The notes under the pieces: model-generated | What the model was told of the DNA's origin: nothing | Database searches by the model: none | The model's input: only the letters and a program-made list of their open reading frames with translations | Assembly (NCBI GenBank): GCA_023134675.1 | Contig: JAGLUQ010000048.1 | Span: 1 to 6,818 of the forward strand | Source: Candidatus Aenigmatarchaeota archaeon | GTDB taxonomy: Archaea; EX4484-52; GLR71 | Direction: 5' to 3' | DNA: 6,818 nucleotides | Part shown: positions 1 to 4,804 of the stretch, piece by piece | How positions within the stretch are numbered: the stretch's first letter is position 1 | Layout: each line of letters starts with the position of its first letter | Position numbers and translations under genes: made by a program

Positions 1-1014
1 GGGCATATGTGTCTTAATCTTGCACTCAATTTCCCTCGCAACTTTATCCATTGCCTTCAGTGACCTGACAGGATATCTTCCAGTAGCAGTCTCACCGGAA
101 AGCATCACAGCATCCGAACCGATAAGGATTGCATTAGCCACATCTGTGACCTCAGCCCTCGTAGGCCTTGGATTTTCTATCATAGAATTCAGCATATGCG
201 TCGCAATGATTACAGGCTTCTTGGCAAGATTGCATTTCTTGACCATATCATACTGAAATATCGGAACTTTCTCAAAAGGTATCTCAACACCCAGATCACC
301 TCTCGCAATCATTATGCCGTCAGACACTTCAAGAATGCCATCAAAATTATCTATAGCTTTGGGATGCTCAATCTTTGAAATTATCTTGATCTTGCTGTTT
401 CCCTTGTCAAGAAATTCACGCAGCCGTACAATATCATCCGATGATCTCACAAAAGAGACCGCAATTAAATCAACCTCATTATCAATTGCAAATCTCACAT
501 CATCCCAGTCTTTCTCTGTAAACGATGGAAGCTTGACATCAGCGCCGGGCAGATTGACAGTCTTTTTGGAGCCGAGGATAGCATCATTCAATATCCTGCA
601 TATAACATCAGTATCATTTTTTCTGATCACTTCCAAAGATATAAGGCCGTCATCAATCATTATCTCACTACCCTCAGCCACATCACCAGGCAGATACTTA
701 TAATTGACATATATAGCATCCTTATTGGTCTTTTCAGTAGACAAAGTTAAAGTATCGCCTTCCTTAAGCTGAAGTTTCTCGTCAAGCATACCGGTCCTTA
801 TCTCAGGACCCTGCATGTCAAGCAATATCGATACCGGAAAATCAAGTGTCTCATTCAGCTTCTTTATCTTATCAATCTTAGGCTTATGCTCTGCATAATC
901 ACCATGTGAAAAATTAAGCCTTGCAACATTCATACCTGCATCAGCAAGACGCTTCAATGTCTTATCATCTTCGGAAGCAGGACCTATAGTGCATATTATC
1001 TTTGTCTTTCTCAT
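1..1014 (-). CDS. pyk: Pyruvate kinase, 3' end cut by window edge
   Basis: Pyruvate kinase makes pyruvate and ATP from phosphoenolpyruvate and ADP, the last step of glycolysis, in the cytoplasm. I read 338 uninterrupted codons. Visible motifs are RLNFSHG at residues 32-38 (phosphate and monovalent-cation site), LDMQGPEIRTG at 65-75, IDDGLISLEV at 120-129 in the B domain, SKIEH at 213-217 (catalytic Lys214, metal ligand Glu216), ARGDLGVEIP at 237-246 (metal ligand Asp240), PTRAEVTDVANA at 284-295 and GSDAVMLSGETA at 299-310. The whole catalytic A/B portion is therefore present, and the C-terminal domain (roughly 130 residues in typical enzymes) lies outside the window. The start is the ATG at 1014, which begins directly with the usual RKTKIICTIGPAS strand. 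A TTTATAAA box about 28 bp upstream suggests a near-leaderless transcript. One oddity is His273 in the ATHML motif, where most family members have Gln. The gene is transcribed divergently from the next one. Confidence 0.97.
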   Translation of the reverse strand, partial: MRKTKIICTIGPASEDDKTLKRLADAGMNVARLNFSHGDYAEHKPKIDKIKKLNETLDFPVSILLDMQGPEIRTGMLDEKLQLKEGDTLTLSTEKTNKDAIYVNYKYLPGDVAEGSEIMIDDGLISLEVIRKNDTDVICRILNDAILGSKKTVNLPGADVKLPSFTEKDWDDVRFAIDNEVDLIAVSFVRSSDDIVRLREFLDKGNSKIKIISKIEHPKAIDNFDGILEVSDGIMIARGDLGVEIPFEKVPIFQYDMVKKCNLAKKPVIIATHMLNSMIENPRPTRAEVTDVANAILIGSDAVMLSGETATGRYPVRSLKAMDKVAREIECKIKTHMP

Positions 1015-1038
1015 AAGATGTTACATTTAACAGTCAGC

Positions 1039-1046
1039 TTTATAAA
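1039..1046 (-). promoter_or_regulatory. TATA box of the pyruvate kinase gene
   Basis: The palindrome TTTATAAA is centred about 28 bp before the ATG at 1014. With normal archaeal spacing (about 25-27 bp from box centre to transcription start), transcription would begin within a few bases of the start codon. No Shine-Dalgarno site is seen before the ATG, which agrees with a leaderless message. Confidence 0.65.
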
Positions 1047-1075
1047 TCAATTAATTTTCATCAATTCGCCAATTC

Positions 1076-1094
1076 TTAAAACTTATTAATTTTT
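1076..1094 (+). promoter_or_regulatory. AT-rich promoter region of the 347-residue gene
   Basis: This AT stretch in the divergent intergenic region contains two overlapping TATA-like elements, TTAAAACTTAT and TTATTAATTTTT. They are centred about 30 and 23 bp before the ATG at 1111. No Shine-Dalgarno sequence precedes that ATG, so a short-leader or leaderless transcript is likely. Which of the two boxes is used cannot be decided by eye. Confidence 0.45.
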
Positions 1095-1110
1095 AGGGCA
1101 AAACAAGCTT

Positions 1111-2154
1111 ATGTCTAAAAAAAAAGTCCCTGACAATCATAATCCACACACACAACTTTACAAGAACTGGATAACATGGGTCTCTGCAAATCACATAGAA
1201 AATATTTTTGGCTTTTATCAAACCCATAATGTAAATAACTTCAGGCAGTTCTTCACAGACATATCAGAAGGAACGCTCTGCCCCTATGACTCAAATCAGC
1301 AGAATATACTTTCTTTTGAGCCGGCTAATCTCAAAAGCCCTATATTAGACGGAATATATAAACAGATAACCCACGAAACCGACATTTTGCCGAAAAGGCC
1401 GATATGCCCTGATTTCTTAAATATTTCACAAGCATGCAACAGCATAAATATGTATGAGATGAAAGCAAAAATGCAGAAGAAAGGTGGGAAAATATCATCA
1501 ATCAGCATGAATTTTGAACAGGTAATAAAATACGGAATACAGACCAAGAAATGGGCATCTGATTTAAATATAAAATCTGATCTTATGATAATATGCTACT
1601 TGTATACACTGGATAAAGAAATCGGGAACATAAACAGCATACCGGAAGTGGCAGAACACCTTCACATTAACGATATAGTGCTCATACCTTATGATTATAT
1701 AAAAGAGTATAATCCGAATTTCGCAAGAAAAATAGAAAAATTCGGACTGGATATAGAAAAAATAGAACAGGGAAATACAACAGAGATAAACAGACTGAAA
1801 AGAGAATTAAAAAATAACACAAAAAACAACAGCACATTTTTTTCAATAAGCGGCAAAGAGATACAGGCAATCATAAACCAAGACATCCCAAACACCTACC
1901 AAAAAACAATAAAATCGCCTGCTGAAATTATAAAAACCGGAAAAAATAACAGTATAGAGACACAGGAACAGGACATAACATTCACCTGTGCGGAAAACGG
2001 AACAAAATTAGGTGAATTTTTCAGAGAGATAACAGGAAACTTTGCAAATATCAAAGATACCGGTATAAACAGCGGGCTGTTAAAATCTTTTAACTTTGCC
2101 GGCCATCAAAGAAACGACAGGTATTCAACAAAAAAAATATCACAATTTAGCTAA
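1111..2154 (+). CDS. Unrecognised 347-residue protein with Asn/Lys-rich C-terminal part
   Basis: I do not recognise this protein and assign no function. It has no signal peptide and no transmembrane segment, so it is probably cytosolic. Residues 15-200 look globular, with mixed hydrophobic patterning, aromatic-rich stretches (YKNWITWV at 17-24, NIFGFYQ at 31-37) and a hydrophobic strand or helix, LMIICYLYTL, near residue 158. Around residues 200-230 there is a charged helical stretch of Glu, Lys and Arg that could be a short coiled coil. From about residue 225 the sequence becomes rich in Asn, Lys, Thr and Ile with low-complexity character, as in a flexible tail. Its four clearest cysteines (57, 99, 109, 160) do not form a zinc motif. 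The reading frame is long and open, and the ATG sits at a sensible distance from TATA-like elements, which supports it being real. It is more A-rich than its neighbours and lies beside a tRNA island, so lateral acquisition or fast evolution is possible. Confidence 0.75.
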   Translation: MSKKKVPDNHNPHTQLYKNWITWVSANHIENIFGFYQTHNVNNFRQFFTDISEGTLCPYDSNQQNILSFEPANLKSPILDGIYKQITHETDILPKRPICPDFLNISQACNSINMYEMKAKMQKKGGKISSISMNFEQVIKYGIQTKKWASDLNIKSDLMIICYLYTLDKEIGNINSIPEVAEHLHINDIVLIPYDYIKEYNPNFARKIEKFGLDIEKIEQGNTTEINRLKRELKNNTKNNSTFFSISGKEIQAIINQDIPNTYQKTIKSPAEIIKTGKNNSIETQEQDITFTCAENGTKLGEFFREITGNFANIKDTGINSGLLKSFNFAGHQRNDRYSTKKISQFS

Positions 2155-2156
2155 AC

Positions 2157-2167
2157 TATATAAAATT
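2157..2167 (+). promoter_or_regulatory. TATA box for the tRNA-Val/tRNA-Glu unit
   Basis: TATATAAAATT is an excellent archaeal TATA box, centred about 34 bp before the first base of tRNA-Val. Transcription would start near 2187 and leave a short 5' leader for RNase P to remove. A second, weaker element (TTATAATA, 2173-2180) is too close to the tRNA to be the main box. Confidence 0.7.
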
Positions 2168-2195
2168 TACTCTTATAATAGTCTTGTTAATCTTT

Positions 2196-2270
2196 GGATC
2201 GATGGTCTAGCCTGGTTATGACATCGCCTTGACGTGGCGGGAATCGCCGGTTCGAATCCGGCTCGATCCA
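2196..2270 (+). tRNA. tRNA-Val (anticodon GAC)
   Basis: This is a full 75-nt cloverleaf. The acceptor stem GGATCGA (2196-2202) pairs perfectly with TCGATCC (2263-2269), and the discriminator is A2270. The anticodon stem is 2224-2228 with 2236-2240, and the 7-nt loop TTGACGT carries GAC at 2231-2233. The T stem is GCCGG/CCGGC around the loop TTCGAAT. The CCA end is not encoded, and there is no intron. GAC reads the valine codons GUC and GUU. The gene is followed after 31 bp by tRNA-Glu with no oligo-T between them, so the two are probably co-transcribed. Confidence 0.97.
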
Positions 2271-2301
2271 TTAGAATAACATTTCATAGAAACATTTAAG
2301 T

Positions 2302-2376
2302 GCTCCCGTAGTGTAGACCGGCCAATCATTCGAGACTCTCACTCTCGTGACTCGGGTTCAAATCCCGACGGGAGTA
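2302..2376 (+). tRNA. tRNA-Glu (anticodon CTC)
   Basis: The cloverleaf has the anticodon stem CGAGA/TCTCG (2331-2335 with 2343-2347), and its loop CTCTCAC carries CTC at 2338-2340. The T arm is TCGGG/CCCGA around TTCAAAT. The acceptor strands are GCTCCCG (2302-2308) and CGGGAGT (2369-2375), with discriminator A2376 and no encoded CCA. The first acceptor pair is therefore G1:U72, where G1:C72 is usual for this tRNA. The rest, including the GTGTAG...CCGGCCAATCAT D region, looks like a normal archaeal tRNA-Glu. It reads GAG. It is the second gene of a likely Val-Glu transcript that ends in the T-tract just downstream. Confidence 0.96.
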
Positions 2377-2393
2377 TTTTTTTCTGTTTTTTT
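2377..2393 (+). terminator. Oligo-T terminator after tRNA-Glu
   Basis: Two runs of seven T separated by CTG begin directly after the discriminator base of tRNA-Glu. Archaeal RNA polymerase terminates at such oligo-T tracts without needing a hairpin, so this is the expected end of the Val-Glu tRNA transcript. Confidence 0.75.
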
Positions 2394-2418
2394 AAAATCA
2401 GCAATAACAGAAGTTAAT

Positions 2419-2423
2419 AAAAA
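2419..2423 (-). terminator. Short T-run downstream of the zinc-ribbon gene
   Basis: On the minus strand a run of five T lies 8 bp past the stop codon of the zinc-ribbon gene, in a T-rich stretch. It could end that transcript before it reaches the opposing tRNA-Glu terminator. The run is short, so the call is tentative. Confidence 0.35.
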
Positions 2424-2430
2424 GCAAGAA

Positions 2431-2898
2431 TCAAATGCAATAAAACACTTCTAAATTTCCATACCCTAATTCAAAAACAGTATTCGGTTCAAGAACTGTG
2501 ACTTCTGAACAGTTTGGACATAATAACTCAAGATGTTTATCAACAAGTTTTAAGCCATCGCCTGTATAGATAGTACTGTGTTTAATAAATCTCGTATCAC
2601 GATCATCCTTTTCAAAACAATGAGGGCAAATTATTACACCTGCACCTTTTTTTGCATTAGCATATGTCCTGCCTATCATATCTGTATAATTTTTTCCAAG
2701 AACTACTTTATCTCTACAAAAACTAATTTTTTCTTTACCACTAGAACTATCAAAATATAGACGATTACCTATAGCTTCCTCAATTTCAGGAATACTATAC
2801 TCTGATGCCCATATAACTGAATGATCCGGCATTTCAAGGATTTTTTTGACCAATTGAAGCAGTTCATCATCAGGTTTTTGTTCCACCAAAGAGTTCAT
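2431..2898 (-). CDS. Small protein with split CxxC/CxxC zinc ribbon, function unknown
   Basis: This is a 155-residue protein whose family I do not recognise. Its clearest feature is two zinc knuckles, CPHC at 91-94 and CPNC at 127-130, with 32 residues between them. That spacing is wide for a zinc ribbon but compatible with one having a long inserted loop (containing HSTIYTGDG). Residues 1-50 are acidic and helical (DDELLQLVKKILEM; SIPEIEEAIG). Residues 55-90 are basic and may be a strand-rich core. No membrane segment or signal peptide is present. I chose the ATG at 2898 because GTGAT (2907-2903), an exact match to the archaeal anti-Shine-Dalgarno, lies 4 nt before it, and a TATA box sits about 38 bp upstream. 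ATG 2904 is a second option. An ATG at 2979 would place the promoter inside the gene. It lies alone between tRNA-Glu and tRNA-Leu, opposite in strand to both. Nucleic-acid binding is a guess only. Confidence 0.72.
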   Translation of the reverse strand: MNSLVEQKPDDELLQLVKKILEMPDHSVIWASEYSIPEIEEAIGNRLYFDSSSGKEKISFCRDKVVLGKNYTDMIGRTYANAKKGAGVIICPHCFEKDDRDTRFIKHSTIYTGDGLKLVDKHLELLCPNCSEVTVLEPNTVFELGYGNLEVFYCI

Positions 2899-2902
2899 CC
2901 AC

Positions 2903-2907
2903 ATCAC
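2903..2907 (-). promoter_or_regulatory. Shine-Dalgarno site that sets the zinc-ribbon gene start
   Basis: GTGAT on the minus strand lies 4 nt before the ATG at 2898. It overlaps the alternative ATG at 2904, which argues that 2898 is used when a leader is present. Confidence 0.5.
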
Positions 2908-2925
2908 TTTATTATTAATAAGAAG

Positions 2926-2940
2926 ATAAAAATTTTTAAA
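2926..2940 (-). promoter_or_regulatory. TATA region of the zinc-ribbon gene
   Basis: On the minus strand, TTTAAAAATTTTTAT lies about 30-40 bp before the start codon at 2898. This predicts transcription from about 2908-2912. Its position, within the 5' extension of the longer open frame, supports the shorter protein. Confidence 0.5.
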
Positions 2941-2975
2941 AACATAGGTCTGCAAGAAAAAACAATGAATGAAAA

Positions 2976-2988
2976 ACATTTAAAAGCT
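2976..2988 (+). promoter_or_regulatory. TATA box of tRNA-Leu
   Basis: The A-rich stretch GAAAA followed by CATTTAAAAGC resembles a BRE-plus-TATA promoter. It is centred about 32 bp before tRNA-Leu, predicting initiation near 3008. It is divergent from the zinc-ribbon promoter and separate from it. Confidence 0.55.
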
Positions 2989-3014
2989 TTCTTAAATAAT
3001 AATCCAGCATCAAT

Positions 3015-3100
3015 GCGGGGGTAGCCTAGCCTGGTCAATGGCGCAGGGTTGAGGGCCCTGTAGTTTAGTACTTACGCGTGTTCGAATCACGTCCTCCGCA
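3015..3100 (+). tRNA. tRNA-Leu (anticodon GAG)
   Basis: This is an 86-nt class II tRNA with a long variable arm. The acceptor stem GCGGGGG (3015-3021) pairs with CCTCCGC (3093-3099) with one G:U, and the discriminator is A3100. The anticodon stem CAGGG/CCCTG encloses the loop TTGAGGG, with GAG at 3051-3053. The variable arm spans about 3061-3075 and can form a short AGT/ACT stem. The T arm is GCGTG/CACGT around TTCGAAT. No CCA is encoded and there is no intron. GAG reads the leucine codons CUC and CUU. Confidence 0.97.
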
Positions 3101-3103
3101 CTC

Positions 3104-3109
3104 TTTTTT
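3104..3109 (+). terminator. Oligo-T terminator after tRNA-Leu
   Basis: A run of six T begins four bases after the discriminator base, as expected for the end of a monocistronic archaeal tRNA transcript. Confidence 0.65.
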
Positions 3110-3152
3110 ATTCCGGGATACAGCAAGATATCTTCATAACCCTCAAAAAAAC

Positions 3153-3166
3153 TAAAATATATATAG
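3153..3166 (+). promoter_or_regulatory. TATA box of the nucleotidyltransferase gene
   Basis: TAAAATATATATAG is centred about 41 bp before the ATG at 3201. Transcription is predicted near 3186, leaving a leader of about 15 nt that contains the Shine-Dalgarno element GTGAT (3193-3197), 3 nt before the ATG. Confidence 0.6.
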
Positions 3167-3200
3167 TTAACTCACAATAATCAAGACATCAAGTGATACT

Positions 3201-3944
3201 ATGAAAGCAGTCATACTTGCAGGCGGAAAAGGCACAAGATTAAGGCCTTTGACTTACGCCGTACCGAAACCTCTTCTCCCCATAAACGAGAAGCCGATGA
3301 TGGAGCACATAATACTCCACATGAAAAGCCATGGAATAACAGAATTCATAATATCTGTCGGATACCTCGGTTACCAGATAAAGAACTATTTCAAAGACGG
3401 CGCTGAATGGGGTGTCAAGATAGAATATTCAGAAGAAGATACACCTTTGGGCACAGCAGGATGCCTGAGTCCGATAAGAGACAAGCTGACCGAAACCTTC
3501 CTTCTCATAGGCGGCGACAATCTCACAAACATCAATTTTAAAAAATTCATAGAATTCCACAAATCTCACAAAGGAATAGCATCTGTAGCCCTGTTTGAGC
3601 TCAAACAGAAAGTAGAATACGGCGTATATTCAATAGACAAAGACAAGAAGATAACAAAATTTGAGGAAAAGCCCTCTTTCAAATACAACGCAGGCACAAT
3701 GATATTCTGCCTTGAGCCGGAAATCTTTGATTTCATACCAAAGACAGACAGCAAAAGCCCGAAACCCATAAACATAACAGATCATATACTTCCAAAACTG
3801 ATAGAATCAAACAGGCCGATATACGGCTTTCCTTTCTGCGACTACTGGATAGATGTCGGCCGGATCTCAGACTACGACGAAGTGAACGGCGGAATACTGT
3901 CTAAACAGATAAAAGAAGAGAAAAGATCCTTAAAAAAAGAATAA
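3201..3944 (+). CDS. Sugar-1-phosphate nucleotidyltransferase (NDP-sugar pyrophosphorylase)
   Basis: The family couples a sugar 1-phosphate to an NTP, giving an NDP-sugar and pyrophosphate, which feeds cell-surface glycan or glycosylation pathways in the cytoplasm. The signature GGKGTRLRPLT is at residues 8-18, followed by PKPLLPI at 22-28 with the phosphate-contacting Lys23. Other motifs are EDTPLGTAGCL at 79-89, GGDN at 104-107 (metal ligand Asp106), FEEKP at 154-158, YNAGTMIF at 162-169, and DYWIDVG at 214-220 (second metal ligand Asp218). At 247 residues it is only the Rossmann-like catalytic domain and lacks the left-handed beta-helix tail of the longer guanylyl- or adenylyltransferases. 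Which sugar and which nucleotide it uses (glucose or mannose; dTTP, UTP or GTP) cannot be settled from these motifs. The start is supported by the Shine-Dalgarno and TATA elements upstream and by the motif-proximal MKAVILAGG. No sugar-pathway partner lies beside it in the window. Confidence 0.93.
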   Translation: MKAVILAGGKGTRLRPLTYAVPKPLLPINEKPMMEHIILHMKSHGITEFIISVGYLGYQIKNYFKDGAEWGVKIEYSEEDTPLGTAGCLSPIRDKLTETFLLIGGDNLTNINFKKFIEFHKSHKGIASVALFELKQKVEYGVYSIDKDKKITKFEEKPSFKYNAGTMIFCLEPEIFDFIPKTDSKSPKPINITDHILPKLIESNRPIYGFPFCDYWIDVGRISDYDEVNGGILSKQIKEEKRSLKKE

Positions 3945-3946
3945 AC

Positions 3947-3955
3947 AATAAATAC
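3947..3955 (+). promoter_or_regulatory. Weak TATA-like element before the MinD-like gene
   Basis: AATAAATAC just past the preceding stop codon is centred about 35 bp before the ATG at 3986. It would give a leader of about 8 nt. The match is modest, and read-through from the nucleotidyltransferase gene 41 bp upstream is equally possible. Confidence 0.35.
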
Positions 3956-3985
3956 TAGCGCATACAATCTATAATTGTTGGTCAG

Positions 3986-4744
3986 ATGACAGAGATTATC
4001 TCAGTTGTGTCAGGGAAGGGTGGTGTCGGCAAGACAACGCTTGTCTCCAATCTTGCGGTAGCCCTTACAAGGCTTGGCGGAAGAGTTCTTGTCATAGATG
4101 GAAATGTTTCCGGAGCTAATCTTGGGATACACCTTGGCGTCCCTTCCGTATACCCTGTATCACTCAATGATGTCCTCCATAAAGATGCGTTTATCACACA
4201 GGCGATATACAGGCATGCCTCAGGATTCAATGTCATACCGGCATCCCTCAGTGCGCTGGGCGCCAATTCGCAGATGCTCAAGCACACGATGTATGACATT
4301 CTCGGAGATTATGATGCCATACTGATAGACGCTTCAGCCGGCGTCAACAAAGAGATGAGATCAGCTCTTGAAGCATCAGACTCATGCATAATCATAACAA
4401 ATCCGGAACTCCCTGCATTATCAAACGCCCTGCTCGCGAAAAAAGAAGCGCAAAAGCAGAATATACCTATAAGAGGTATTGTAATAAACAAGTCAACTGG
4501 GCAGAAATACGAAGTAAGCGACAAAGATGTAATAGACTTCCTTGAGCTTCCTGTGCTTGGAAAAGTCAAAGACCACAGGAAAGTGAGAGAATCTATAGCT
4601 ATAGGAAAACCAATTCTTGAACATAGGCCGCACAACACAAGTTCATACGGTATAAGGACAATAGCCCACAAGATCTCCGGTATAGAGCCTCCGAAAAGGA
4701 CAATTATTGATTCTTTAAAAGGATTCATAGACGATATAAGATAA
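3986..4744 (+). CDS. minD: MinD/ParA-family P-loop ATPase with altered switch residues
   Basis: This is a 252-residue protein of the MinD branch of the SIMIBI ATPases, which dimerise on ATP and position proteins or DNA in the cell. The deviant Walker A, SGKGGVGKTT, is at residues 9-18 with signature Lys11 and Lys16. The switch I region reads VIDGNVSGANLG (36-47), and the switch II region reads LIDASAGV (113-120). In typical MinD proteins these are VIDxDxxxxNL and DxPAG. Asn40 therefore replaces the usual Asp40 (numbering coincides with E. coli MinD through this part), and Ser117 replaces the Pro. The later motif ITNPELPALSNA (136-147) and the GKVKDHRKVRESIAIGKP stretch (191-208) are typical of the family. 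The C-terminus, IIDSLKGFIDDIR, might be an amphipathic membrane-binding helix but is acidic and less basic than in E. coli. Archaeal genomes carry several MinD paralogues of diverse or unknown role, so the symbol means family, not proven cell-division function. No MinC or MinE homologue is nearby. Confidence 0.9.
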   Translation: MTEIISVVSGKGGVGKTTLVSNLAVALTRLGGRVLVIDGNVSGANLGIHLGVPSVYPVSLNDVLHKDAFITQAIYRHASGFNVIPASLSALGANSQMLKHTMYDILGDYDAILIDASAGVNKEMRSALEASDSCIIITNPELPALSNALLAKKEAQKQNIPIRGIVINKSTGQKYEVSDKDVIDFLELPVLGKVKDHRKVRESIAIGKPILEHRPHNTSSYGIRTIAHKISGIEPPKRTIIDSLKGFIDDIR

Positions 4745-4762
4745 AAGACATCATTATCATCT

Positions 4763-4773
4763 ATATAAATATT
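4763..4773 (+). promoter_or_regulatory. TATA box of the cupin phosphoglucose isomerase gene
   Basis: TATATAAATAT is centred about 37 bp before the ATG at 4805. Transcription would begin near 4794, just before the Shine-Dalgarno element. The box covers an in-frame ATG at 4772, which excludes that ATG as the translation start. Confidence 0.65.
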
Positions 4774-4794
4774 GCTGATAAAGATTTCATGTTC

Positions 4795-4798
4795 GGTG
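4795..4798 (+). promoter_or_regulatory. Shine-Dalgarno site that sets the isomerase start
   Basis: GGTG lies 6 nt before the ATG at 4805, a good archaeal ribosome-binding spacing, and selects this ATG over the in-frame ATGs at 4772 and 4835. Confidence 0.6.
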
Positions 4799-4804
4799 TA
4801 TAAA

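Noticed and set aside
314..703. Open frame of 129 codons on the plus strand opposite pyruvate kinase
   Set aside because: It is fully antisense to the unmistakable pyruvate kinase frame and its protein has no recognisable pattern; it is a shadow of that gene.
1024..1070. C/D-box guide RNA on the minus strand upstream of pyruvate kinase (TTGATGA ... CTGA)
   Set aside because: The spacing is too short, box C has the wrong first base, internal C'/D' boxes are missing, and the stretch contains the pyruvate kinase TATA box.
1050..1093. Direct repeat ATTAATTTT at 1050-1058 and 1085-1093 as a possible operator pair
   Set aside because: The repeat is pure A/T in an AT-rich divergent promoter region and is expected by chance; no other symmetry supports a regulator site.
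2899..2979. Longer zinc-ribbon protein starting at 2979
   Set aside because: The extra 27 residues are hydrophobic and AT-driven, cover the TATA box, and would begin upstream of the predicted transcription start; the apparent membrane segment is an artefact of AT-rich DNA.
2821..3024. Plus-strand frame of 67 codons running into tRNA-Leu
   Set aside because: It overlaps the zinc-ribbon gene, the tRNA-Leu promoter and the tRNA itself, so it is not a plausible gene.
2196..3100. Integrative element using a tRNA gene as attachment site
   Set aside because: I looked for a repeated copy of the 3' ends of the three tRNA genes around the zinc-ribbon and 347-residue genes and found none. No integrase gene is present in the window.
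3982..4299. Minus-strand frame of 105 codons opposite the MinD-like gene
   Set aside because: It mirrors the P-loop region of the MinD-like gene and has no independent support.
4772..4804. Longer isomerase start at the ATG at 4772
   Set aside because: This ATG lies inside the TATA box, upstream of the predicted transcription start, and the Shine-Dalgarno element fits the ATG at 4805.
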